A DNA stretch of 8,628 nucleotides, taken from NCBI GenBank assembly GCA_023264215.1, contig JALQSY010000065.1:1-8628 (forward strand), read 5' to 3'. The notes beneath the pieces were generated by a model. That model was given only the letters and a program-made list of their open reading frames with translations. It did not search any database and was not told the DNA's origin. Below are positions 1-5,492 of the stretch, one piece after another. The translations under genes were made by a program, and so were the position numbers. This DNA is from Candidatus Nanopelagicales bacterium. Its GTDB lineage: Bacteria; Actinomycetota; Actinomycetes; S36-B12. Every line of letters begins with the position of its first letter. Within the stretch, counting starts at the first letter, position 1.

Positions 1-1209
1 GACGTACAGGAGCCTGCAGGCGTAGGCCGGGTCCGACCACCGGATCGACCGCCAATCGAGATACACCGTATCGTAGGTCGAGCCCTGCGACCGGTGGATC
101 GTCATCGCGTAGGCGAGGCGCACGTCCGCGATCGAGTCCTGCCACGCGGAGAGCGTCCGCAGTAGCTCCGGGTGGTCCGGGTCTTTCGCGCGCCACGCTC
201 GCCGCACACGGTCAGCGAGGATCGCCAGCCTGCGGCGATGCCCCTCCGGGTCGAGCGGGACGGCGATCGGCGAGCCGTAGCAGTCCACGCGCAGCCACCG
301 GACGGCGACCCCTGCGATCTGGTCCTCCCCTCCCTCGTCCGTGACGATTGCCTCGGTACCGTTCGCGATCGCCACGCGCTGTCGTCCTTCGCCGTCGACC
401 CCCATCAGAGGAGCTCCGAAGAAGACCGCGTCGCCGGTGCCGATCCGGGACCGCCCGGCCGAGTAGTGCGCGACCGCGTTGCCTCGGTCCACGCGGGCGT
501 TCGTGTGACTGAGCAGCCGGGCTCGGCCCTCGGACCGCTGGACCCACTGGCCGACGTCGTCGATGCTCGCCGCCATGACTCGCACGTCCGAGCCCTGCAG
601 CCCCTCCAGGTCTCCGAGCCGGACTACCCCGCCCGACTCCAGCCGGTCGCGGATGAGGCCGGTGAGCGGCAGGATGCGCGAGTCGTCCGCCTGCCGCATG
701 ATGCGCGTCAAGCGGAACTGCGACTGGACCTCGGTCCAGACCGGCGAGGCATCCTCCCCGACCGGGGGGAGCTGGGCCGGGTCGCCGACAAGCAAGAGCC
801 CGCAGTGGGATGCCGCATCGCGCACGAGCCGCCACGTGTCGCGGCCGAGCATCGAGACCTCGTCGACGACGAGCACGTCCGTATCCGCGTGTACCGCTCC
901 CCCGCCATGCGACCGGCAAGCCTGCATCTGCCCGTCCGCTCCGCGGCGCATGTAGAGGCCGAGCGCAGCGTGGATCGTCCGGACGTCCACACCTTCGAGC
1001 CTGGAGCCGAGCACGGCGGCAGCGCGATGCGTCGGAGCCGCCACCACCACCGACAAGCCCTCCGCGCGAAGTGTGGACACCACGTGCGCCGTGGTCGTGG
1101 TCTTCCCGGTCCCTGCGTACCCAGCGAGCACGCACACGCCCCGGTCACGGAGAACGTCCATGATCTCGGAGGCATAGCCCGACTGCTCGTCTGTGAGCTT
1201 CAGTGCCAT
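1..1209 (-). CDS. SF1B DNA helicase, Dda/RecD2-like (C-terminus cut by window edge)
   Basis: The frame stays open for 403 codons from ATG at 1209 to the window edge, with no stop. It shows the ordered motifs of superfamily 1B helicases: Walker A GYAGTGKT (residues 30-37), motif Ia AAPTHRAA (58-65), Walker B VVDEVSM (114-120), motif III GDPAQLPPV (142-150), an arginine-containing LTRIMRQ (167-173), and TIHRSQGSTYD (370-380). The sequence ends at LLYV, where motif VI (normally LLYVALTRA-like) should begin, so only a short C-terminal part is missing. Dda, RecD2 and related AAA_30/UvrD_C_2 proteins move 5'-3' on single-stranded DNA and in phages help fork initiation and recombination. The start is preceded only by a weak GGGG-type ribosome site. 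It is the last visible gene of the leftward operon, after the primase and the repeat-filled gap. Two GTGTGGAC repeats lie inside its first 230 bases. Family assignment is firm; which subgroup is uncertain. Confidence 0.93.
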   Translation of the reverse strand, partial: MALKLTDEQSGYASEIMDVLRDRGVCVLAGYAGTGKTTTTAHVVSTLRAEGLSVVVAAPTHRAAAVLGSRLEGVDVRTIHAALGLYMRRGADGQMQACRSHGGGAVHADTDVLVVDEVSMLGRDTWRLVRDAASHCGLLLVGDPAQLPPVGEDASPVWTEVQSQFRLTRIMRQADDSRILPLTGLIRDRLESGGVVRLGDLEGLQGSDVRVMAASIDDVGQWVQRSEGRARLLSHTNARVDRGNAVAHYSAGRSRIGTGDAVFFGAPLMGVDGEGRQRVAIANGTEAIVTDEGGEDQIAGVAVRWLRVDCYGSPIAVPLDPEGHRRRLAILADRVRRAWRAKDPDHPELLRTLSAWQDSIADVRLAYAMTIHRSQGSTYDTVYLDWRSIRWSDPAYACRLLYV

Positions 1210-1248
1210 GCCGACCCCGGAGCGAAGTGTGGACGCCTGAACCCCGAA

Positions 1249-1271
1249 GTGTGGACACCCCCCGTCCACAC
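1249..1271. repeat. Perfect palindrome A of the repeat cluster (8-bp arms, 7-nt spacer)
   Basis: The arms are GTGTGGAC (1249-1256) and GTCCACAC (1264-1271) around the spacer ACCCCCC. It lies 40 bp upstream of the helicase start codon. It could bind a dimer or form a hairpin. No T-run follows on either strand, so an intrinsic terminator is unlikely. Confidence 0.85.
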
Positions 1272-1406
1272 CTTTGAGCCCCGTAGATGCTGGCCGAAAC
1301 GCGAAGTGGTGTCGGTGTGGACGTGGACGCCTATGGTAGTTTTTGTTCTATAAAGGAGGGGTCCCCCGTCCACACTTCCCGTAAGCTTTTGAAATCCTTG
1401 CGGAAT

Positions 1407-1433
1407 AAGTGTGGACACCCCCCGTCCACACTT
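1407..1433. repeat. Perfect palindrome B, identical core to palindrome A, with 10-bp arms
   Basis: The core at 1409-1431 is identical in all 23 bases to 1249-1271, including the spacer ACCCCCC. Here the arms extend by AA/TT to 10 bp, AAGTGTGGAC and GTCCACACTT. Two further GTCCACAC copies follow at once (1435 and 1444), so four sites lie within 43 bp. This is the densest part of the cluster and the best single candidate for a nucleation site. Confidence 0.85.
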
Positions 1434-1525
1434 CGTCCACACCGTCCACACTTTGCAGAAAGCGCAACGATTCCAGACACTTACAGGTGTCCACGCTTCT
1501 GCGTTCTGGTGGTCTGAGGTAGAAA

Positions 1526-3688
1526 TCATGCGGTGCGCTCCGGTGCGATGGGGCAACGGTACGCCTTCGCCCTCCCTCGGTCAACAGCCTCCACGCGCCC
1601 ATCGTCCACGAGCTGGGTCAGGATCGCCATGCGGGCATCCGCGCGGAGCCGCCGCAGCGGGCGGCATCGGTGGACCATCTCGCGCAGCGTCAGGCCCTCA
1701 CGAGCATCGTGCAACATGTACTCGATCGCCGAGGCGACGTCGTCTCGCCCGTCGTCCTGCGGCGCCACGGCGAGCCGAGCGCTTGACTCCGCCAGGCACC
1801 GCCGAGCCCAGCGCCCGGCCCACGTCGCCAGCTCCAGATCCACGACCGGCTCCGCAGGCGAGCGCCAGCACGCGAGCGCGCAGGCCACCCGGCGCGCCGT
1901 CTCGGAGTAGCCGATCGCGCACCCGCGCAAGGGGCGAAGGTGCTCGGGCTCCAGCGAGGCGCGCATCGTGTCGCGGACCTCTCGGAGATGGGCGTCCGCG
2001 TCCCCCGTCCACGCCACGCGCACCGCGTCAGGGGCCGAGCCCGGAGCGTCGTCCACGCTCCGCAGCCGAGACGCCGCCGCCCGGACTTCGTCCGGCAGAT
2101 CCTCCGGGCCTCGCCGAATCAGCCCTCGCACCGCGTCTCCCGCGTCCGCGCAGACGAGGTGCTGAGGCGTCCCCCGACCGTACTCCGCCGGAGTCGACAG
2201 GAGCCCCATCTCGTCGATGGAGAGCAGGGCCAAGAGCACGAACTGCGGCCGCACGACCCGCCGCTCTGCGTCCGTCCGGCGCGCGCGGCCTGTCATCCCG
2301 GTGTCCCGGTCAACGAGCACCTGCCGTCCGTCCCACGTCTCCGCGATCGCGGAGAGCGCGCCCTGGTAGGCGTCGGACGTCTGGCGCGGGGCCTTGCGGA
2401 TCATGCCGCCTAGGGTGGTCGTGACCCACATCGTGCGCGCCGAGTCGAGTAGCGTACCGTACACCGCAGCCGCCGACGAAAGCGGAGTCGCGCGCACCGC
2501 GCCGACCTGCCCCAGCTCGTGCGCGATCATCTCCAGCGCGGCCTTCAGCGGCCGATGCCCGGCGACCGACGTGTCAACCACACCGAACCAAGCACCCAGC
2601 GCGCAGCCCTCGGGCGTCGAGTAGCCCCGACCGGCGAGCAGGCACGCGAGGGCGAGCGTGCCCTGCAGCGTCGCCGAGCGCTTCGGCGACGGGACCGACC
2701 GCATCACGTGATCGTGCAGCAGCGCCAGCTCCGGCACCGGGATCGGGCCGAGGTGCTCGACCGGCTCCGTGGCAGCAGTCGCCGACACGTGTCGCCGAGC
2801 AGACAGCAGCGCATCGAGCGAGCGCGCAAGCTCGGCGTCCTCTTCCGTCTCGCCGACCTCCAGCGCGGCCGTGCGGACTGCGCTCGTGACGTCGCCGCCG
2901 TGGTCGAGCACGCAGAACAGGCTGAACGCATCGTGAGAGTAGCCGTCCGCGAGAGGGTCCGACCCGTGGTGGCAGTAGACCCGCTCCCGCCCGTCTGCCG
3001 AGTCCGGGAGAAGCACGACGCCGGGCGTGCCCGACGTCGAGTGCGGCGAGAGCCAGCGACTCCCGCGCGGCTCGTAGCCGTGCGATTCCAGGATCCGCCC
3101 GACGTCGGCGACGCCGCAGAACCGATCGATGATGCGCCCGTCTCCCTCGTACTGCCGGGGCCGGACGCCCTCGACCCGTTCGCGCGGTCGGTCGAGCGAC
3201 CGCCAGTGGTCGAGCACGGCGAGAGGCAACATGGGCAGGTCGGTCGGGTCGCCTGCCCACTGGTACGGGCGTCCGGTGTCAGGGTGGATCGACGGAGGGA
3301 GCACGTCCTGTGAGGCTCCCGCGCGGAGCTCGTACACCACCCCGTTCGGCCCTCGCACTTGGTGCGTCCGCAGCTCGACCGTCTCCGGGCATCGATAGAG
3401 CAGCTTCGCGCGCCCCGGCCTCGACACGATCTGGACGCCGCGCGCGAGTAGGTCCGGCAGGTCAATCCCCACCCGATCCAGCGCAGGCACAGCCGCGTCA
3501 TAGTCGTCGACGTCGAGCGCGCACGTCCGAGACGGACCGTGGACCAGCCCCACCCCGTCCTCCGGGTGGTCGTCCCACCACTCCGGATCTCGGGTTGCCA
3601 CCTGCCACGACTGCCCGCGCGGGCGTTTCGATCGAGGGTGCAGCGCGCAGACGTGCCAGCCCATCTCCACGTAGTCGACCGGCCTCAC
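1526..3688 (-). CDS. Primase-polymerase fused to a DUF3987-like helicase domain with degenerate ATPase motifs
   Basis: This 720-aa protein opens with a primase-polymerase domain (about residues 1-160). It has the N-terminal GWHVCALHPRSKRP, the metal-binding pair LDVDD (Asp59, Asp61), the nucleotide-contact stretch SRPGRAKLLYR (89-99), and LPPSIHPDTGRPYQW (130-144). Residues about 185-275 carry the CHHGSDPLADGYSHDAF segment often found in phage and plasmid primase-helicases. Residues about 315-560 resemble a DUF3987-type RecA-fold module, but I see no GxxxxGK[ST] Walker A anywhere. The C-terminus (about 655-715) looks like a winged helix. The start is GTG at 3688, which overlaps the upstream stop by 4 bp (GTGA). 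Downstream GTG and ATG codons (3670, 3664) are possible alternatives. It should make primers and possibly extend DNA at the phage origin. The domain order is clear; the helicase-like part is by pattern recognition only. Confidence 0.88.
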   Translation of the reverse strand: MRPVDYVEMGWHVCALHPRSKRPRGQSWQVATRDPEWWDDHPEDGVGLVHGPSRTCALDVDDYDAAVPALDRVGIDLPDLLARGVQIVSRPGRAKLLYRCPETVELRTHQVRGPNGVVYELRAGASQDVLPPSIHPDTGRPYQWAGDPTDLPMLPLAVLDHWRSLDRPRERVEGVRPRQYEGDGRIIDRFCGVADVGRILESHGYEPRGSRWLSPHSTSGTPGVVLLPDSADGRERVYCHHGSDPLADGYSHDAFSLFCVLDHGGDVTSAVRTAALEVGETEEDAELARSLDALLSARRHVSATAATEPVEHLGPIPVPELALLHDHVMRSVPSPKRSATLQGTLALACLLAGRGYSTPEGCALGAWFGVVDTSVAGHRPLKAALEMIAHELGQVGAVRATPLSSAAAVYGTLLDSARTMWVTTTLGGMIRKAPRQTSDAYQGALSAIAETWDGRQVLVDRDTGMTGRARRTDAERRVVRPQFVLLALLSIDEMGLLSTPAEYGRGTPQHLVCADAGDAVRGLIRRGPEDLPDEVRAAASRLRSVDDAPGSAPDAVRVAWTGDADAHLREVRDTMRASLEPEHLRPLRGCAIGYSETARRVACALACWRSPAEPVVDLELATWAGRWARRCLAESSARLAVAPQDDGRDDVASAIEYMLHDAREGLTLREMVHRCRPLRRLRADARMAILTQLVDDGRVEAVDRGRAKAYRCPIAPERTA

Positions 3689-3951
3689 GCCGACCCCCGC
3701 GGCCGCTCCAGGTAGGTCCAGTCCACGCCCATTGCGCCCGCCGACAAGCAGATCCTGCCGTCGACCAGCCGGTCGACGAATCCCCCCTCCACCGCTCGGT
3801 CGACGGCCGCGTCGAACGTCGCCCGGTCTGGCCACGTCCTCCACGTCGAGACCTGCACCGCGCTCGGGTGGATTGGGTAAACAGGCTGCCGCGCAAGCGC
3901 CGCGCAGATGGCAATCACCTGCGCGTCGGTCGTGTATCGTTTCGCTTCCAT
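3685..3951 (-). CDS. Small hypothetical protein, 88 aa, possible winged-helix, first gene of leftward operon
   Basis: I do not recognise the family. The ATG at 3951 follows a strong AAGGAGG site with 6-nt spacing. The stop overlaps the primase GTG start by 4 bp, so the two are probably translated together. The protein begins MEAKRYTTDAQVIAICAALA, a likely helix. Its middle has FDAAVDRAVEGGFVD followed by RLVDGRICLS (about residues 46-70), a helix-helix-strand pattern like the recognition helix and wing of a winged-helix domain. There are no membrane segments, signal peptide or cysteine clusters. As the promoter-proximal gene just before the primase, it could be an initiator accessory protein, a helicase loader or an autoregulator. 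These roles are inferred from position, not sequence. Confidence 0.8.
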   Translation of the reverse strand: MEAKRYTTDAQVIAICAALARQPVYPIHPSAVQVSTWRTWPDRATFDAAVDRAVEGGFVDRLVDGRICLSAGAMGVDWTYLERPRGSA

Positions 3952-3957
3952 GTTGTT

Positions 3958-3964
3958 CCTCCTT
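3958..3964 (-). promoter_or_regulatory. Strong ribosome binding site (AAGGAGG) for the 88-aa protein
   Basis: The minus strand reads AAGGAGG, then 6 nt, then ATG at 3951. This decides the start of the small protein against an in-frame upstream ATG at 4044, which has no such site and would run through the promoter region. Confidence 0.85.
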
Positions 3965-3966
3965 CT

Positions 3967-4009
3967 GGCGCCACAACTATTGTTGCGCCTAGTGCCGCAA
4001 TAACTGTTG
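3967..4009. promoter_or_regulatory. Inverted operator-like pair between the minus-strand -35 box and the leftward start codon
   Basis: Two related 16-bp sites face each other: plus 3974-3989 (CAACTATTGTTGCGCC) and minus 4009-3994 (CAACAGTTATTGCGGC), matching at 12 of 16 positions with 4 bp between. The first also lies in an imperfect 23-bp palindrome (3967-3989, 9 of 11 pairs). The second overlaps the proposed minus-strand -10 and the -35 palindrome. This arrangement fits an operator for a repressor of the leftward operon. The regulator is unknown; the double-HTH protein at 5513 is one local candidate. Confidence 0.45.
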
Positions 4010-4026
4010 ACAGCCCGCGTGTCAAC
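4006..4026. repeat. Palindrome GTTGACA-N7-TGTCAAC carrying both -35 boxes
   Basis: The arms GTTGACA (4006-4012) and TGTCAAC (4020-4026) are exact complements, with a 7-nt spacer. Each arm contains TTGACA on one strand, so the palindrome holds the -35 box of both divergent promoters. The site could also bind a dimeric regulator that would block both at once. Confidence 0.75.
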
Positions 4027-4076
4027 GTCTAGTGCTATCCACACCGGGGCGGCTCGCGCCCCACCCTCACCAGCCT

Positions 4077-4081
4077 AGGAG
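4077..4081 (+). promoter_or_regulatory. Ribosome binding site (AGGAG) for the Sak4-like ATPase
   Basis: AGGAG lies 7 nt before ATG 4089. It supports that start over the in-frame ATG at 4032, which would add 19 residues of proline- and histidine-rich sequence. Confidence 0.8.
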
Positions 4082-4088
4082 CCCAACC

Positions 4089-4919
4089 ATGAAGCTCTCC
4101 GAGTACGTACAGACCCACCCGCACGGGGTCTCCATCTGCCTGCACGGCCCAAGCGGGGCCGGGAAGTCGCAGTCCCTTGCGACCATCCCGGTCGACGACA
4201 CGCTCGTCCTCATCGACAGCGAAGACGGGATGCGGACCACCGCACCGAAGCTCCTCGCCGCCGGACGGCGCGACGACAACACGCACCTGCGGACGGCTCA
4301 CGAGCCGGAAGACGTGTGCGCGCGACTCGTGGCGATCCGGCAGGCGCTCGCCGCGGGCAAGCTCGAGGGGCGCGTCTGGGTCGTCGTCGACTCCGTGTCG
4401 CAGCCCCTGCACGCACTGATCCGGCAGGCGACCGGAGCGCACGGGCTGCAGGTGTATGGCCGCGTGTCTCAGACGCACACGGCCATCGCAGCGGAGCTCG
4501 GCGCGTTGGCCGCAGCCGGGGCTGTCGCAGTCGGTGTCTACTACTCCGGCAGCGTCGAGTACGCCGACGGCTCCCGGATGGGGCCGCAGATCCCTGGGAG
4601 CAAGTCCCACACCGTGCCGCATACCTACGACGTGGTCCTCCACGTCGAGGGTGCGGGAGACGACGACGGGGCATTCCTCCAGACCACGTACTGCCGACAG
4701 ACGCTGACCGTGCAGGCCCGCGACCGCACCGACCGGCTCCCGGTCACGCTGCCCGGCCTCGACTGGTCGCGCATCGCCTCGATCCTGCTCGACGGCGCAT
4801 CACCCGCGACCGACGCCCCGCAGGGCGCCGCATCGCCCCCGACCGACGACACACCATCCACGACGGCACCCGCCGCCGACGACTCCACCCCGGCCGCTCC
4901 GGCCGACTTCGACTGGTGA
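4089..4919 (+). CDS. Sak4-like RecA-fold annealing ATPase (AAA_24 / phage nucleotide-binding protein)
   Basis: This 276-aa protein has Walker A GPSGAGKS (residues 20-27), then LVLIDSEDGMRT (39-50), where strand 2 carries the acidic DSEDG typical of AAA_24 phage proteins. Its Walker B-like segment is VWVVVDSVS (96-104, Asp101). These proteins have little more than the RecA core. The family member Sak4 of phage HK620 promotes single-strand annealing with its partner SSB. Here an SSB-like gene follows after only 4 nt, which strongly supports that role. Residues about 235-270 are a Pro/Ala/Thr/Asp-rich linker, and the chain ends in an acidic aromatic tip, PADFDW, resembling the SSB C-terminal peptide. 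It is the first gene of the rightward operon, with a clear AGGAG site. A role in genome-end or break recombination is inferred from the neighbours. Confidence 0.85.
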   Translation: MKLSEYVQTHPHGVSICLHGPSGAGKSQSLATIPVDDTLVLIDSEDGMRTTAPKLLAAGRRDDNTHLRTAHEPEDVCARLVAIRQALAAGKLEGRVWVVVDSVSQPLHALIRQATGAHGLQVYGRVSQTHTAIAAELGALAAAGAVAVGVYYSGSVEYADGSRMGPQIPGSKSHTVPHTYDVVLHVEGAGDDDGAFLQTTYCRQTLTVQARDRTDRLPVTLPGLDWSRIASILLDGASPATDAPQGAASPPTDDTPSTTAPAADDSTPAAPADFDW

Positions 4920-4923
4920 TCCC

Positions 4924-5478
4924 ATGACGACCTACGACTTCAGCAACGACACCGCCGCCACCGTTTCGGACTACGTCCAGTTGCCCCCCGGCGACTGGCG
5001 ATGCCGCATCGCCGACGTCGGCGAGACCGACAGCGGATCCATGTTCGTCTCCCTCCGCCCCGCGTCCGACGAGCATTCGGGCTCGTTCCGCGTCTACTTC
5101 GACTTCGCCGAGACGCCGAAGCGCGTGAAGGAGAAGATCGCCCGCGAGCGATTCCGATCCTTGCTCGACGCAGCGGGCGTGCCGCCGAAGTTCGCCAGCC
5201 TCGACGCGATCAAGAAGGCCCTCGTCGGCAAGGGCGTGATCGCATGCGTCCGGATCAAGCTCTCCGACACGCCCGCGTGGAGCCGCTGCGAACCGGTCGC
5301 GTTCGTCAAGCCCGCCCCGGGCGTGCAGGACCGGCCGATGCAGGATGCTCGCTGGGAGATCTTCCAGGAGCACCGCGCGCAGGCGCTCGCCGAGAAGCAC
5401 GGCAGTTCCACAAGCACGGCAGCGCCTGCTACCGCCCCGGCCGATCCGTTCTCCGACGACGACAGCGTGCCGTTCTGA
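4924..5478 (+). CDS. SSB-like OB-fold protein (DUF669-type phage ssDNA-binding protein)
   Basis: This 184-aa protein has the phage pattern of an OB domain beginning LPPGDWRCRIADVGE (residues 20-34), a helical middle (about 64-100, KRVKEKIARERFRSLLDAAG) and a return strand LVGKGVIACVRIKLSD (100-115). After a helix (about 139-158) comes a Ser/Thr/Ala/Pro linker, ending in DPFSDDDSVPF, an acidic tip very like the E. coli SSB tail that docks partner proteins. It probably coats single strands for the preceding Sak4-like ATPase and the exonuclease and helicase downstream. The ATG lies 4 nt after the ATPase stop with only a weak ribosome site, so it is probably translated by coupling. The stop TGA overlaps the leader ATG (TGATG). 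DUF669 membership is by pattern; the SSB role rests mainly on the tail and the context. Confidence 0.78.
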   Translation: MTTYDFSNDTAATVSDYVQLPPGDWRCRIADVGETDSGSMFVSLRPASDEHSGSFRVYFDFAETPKRVKEKIARERFRSLLDAAGVPPKFASLDAIKKALVGKGVIACVRIKLSDTPAWSRCEPVAFVKPAPGVQDRPMQDARWEIFQEHRAQALAEKHGSSTSTAAPATAPADPFSDDDSVPF

Positions 5479-5492
5479 TGCAACTCCGCCCC
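5476..5492 (+). repeat. 17-bp direct repeat, copy 1 (TGATGCAACTCCGCCCC)
   Basis: This copy begins at the SSB-like gene's stop codon and is identical to 6011-6027, where the same bases are the double-HTH stop plus the first codons of the SF2 helicase. Past the 17 bp, a run of Cs is followed by ACCAACAG here against ACCAGCAG in copy 2, so weaker similarity continues. It looks like a relic of the helicase start left beside the SSB gene. Confidence 0.9.

Larger units (their letters stand above)
985..1494. repeat. Cluster of 11 GTGTGGAC repeats (iteron-like; candidate origin or multi-site operator)
   Basis: The 8-mer GTGTGGAC occurs on the plus strand at 1071, 1227, 1249, 1315 and 1409, and as its complement GTCCACAC at 985, 1264, 1368, 1424, 1435 and 1444. 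Degenerate copies lie at 1323-1328 (GTGGAC) and 1489-1494 (GTCCAC). The extended plus-strand form is close to GAAGTGTGGACRCC. Elsewhere in the window I found only one exact copy, at 7150-7157 inside a gene. Spacings of 9, 11, 15, 22 and 41 bp place several neighbours near one or two helical turns apart. The core TGTGGAC resembles the GC-rich DnaA box (TTGTCCACA), but the outer AA is not kept. Roles that fit are iterons of a phage origin, a repressor with many sites (stoperator-like), or a partition site. The position between helicase and primase favours an origin; this is inference. Confidence 0.85.
1210..1525. other. 316-bp gene-free gap between primase stop and helicase start; candidate replication origin
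   Basis: This is the only stretch over 300 bases without a convincing gene. It holds nine of the eleven GTGTGGAC/GTCCACAC repeats and two identical 23-bp palindromes. Between the repeats are AT-richer stretches: 1333-1356 (with TTTTTGTTCTATAAA) and 1381-1408 (with AAGCTTTTGAAAT). Hand counts give about 52-53% GC for 1321-1440, far below the flanking genes. AT-rich DNA next to iterons is the usual arrangement of an unwinding element at an origin. A minus-strand promoter for the helicase could also lie here (TATAGA, 1352-1347), but no convincing -35 box sits upstream of it. An open frame of 109 codons (minus, 1529-1200) spans the gap, but its codon third positions are rich in A/T, unlike the neighbours, so I treat it as chance. 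Confidence 0.6.
3952..4088. promoter_or_regulatory. Divergent promoter/operator region between the two operons
   Basis: These 137 bp separate the diverging operons and are AT-richer than the genes. Each strand has a perfect TTGACA -35 box: plus 4007-4012 and minus 4025-4020. At 17-bp spacing the -10 candidates are plus TAGTGC (4030-4035) and minus TATTGC (4002-3997), both weak matches to TATAAT. Several inverted repeats lie around and between them. CTAGTGC occurs twice, 40 bp apart (3989 and 4029). CTATCCACA at 4035-4043 is one mismatch from the DnaA box TTATCCACA. One region therefore probably controls both operons, perhaps through a repressor that touches both promoters. The -35 boxes are seen; their use is inferred. 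Confidence 0.7.

Noticed and set aside
172..1353. Long plus-strand open frames opposite the leftward helicase.
   Set aside because: These are high-GC shadow frames. The minus-strand frame has complete SF1 helicase motifs, while these show only Arg/Pro/Ala-rich sequence.
1353..1361. AAGGAGGGG on the plus strand as a ribosome site for a rightward gene in the gap.
   Set aside because: No start codon with a plausible coding frame follows at suitable spacing.
1407..1433. Palindrome B as an intrinsic transcription terminator for the primase transcript.
   Set aside because: The hairpin is sound (10 bp, 7-nt loop), but no U-run follows in either direction, and it belongs to a larger repeat family.
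1200..1529. A 109-codon minus-strand frame that starts in the primase stop (ATGA) and ends inside the helicase start, exactly filling the repeat gap.
   Set aside because: The overlap at both ends is attractive, but third codon positions are rich in A/T, unlike all neighbours. There is no good ribosome site, and the product is mostly VWT-like words from the repeats. It is kept only as a remote possibility.
1411..3313. Long plus-strand frames opposite the primase gene.
   Set aside because: They are shadows of the 720-aa minus-strand gene, with low-complexity Arg/Pro/Ala content and no motifs.
3689..3976. N-terminal extension of the primase frame by 96 residues to an ATG at 3976.
   Set aside because: It would lie in an alternate frame across the 88-aa gene, which has its own strong ribosome site. 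The extension is Gly/Arg-rich, and the primase domain starts right at GTG 3688.
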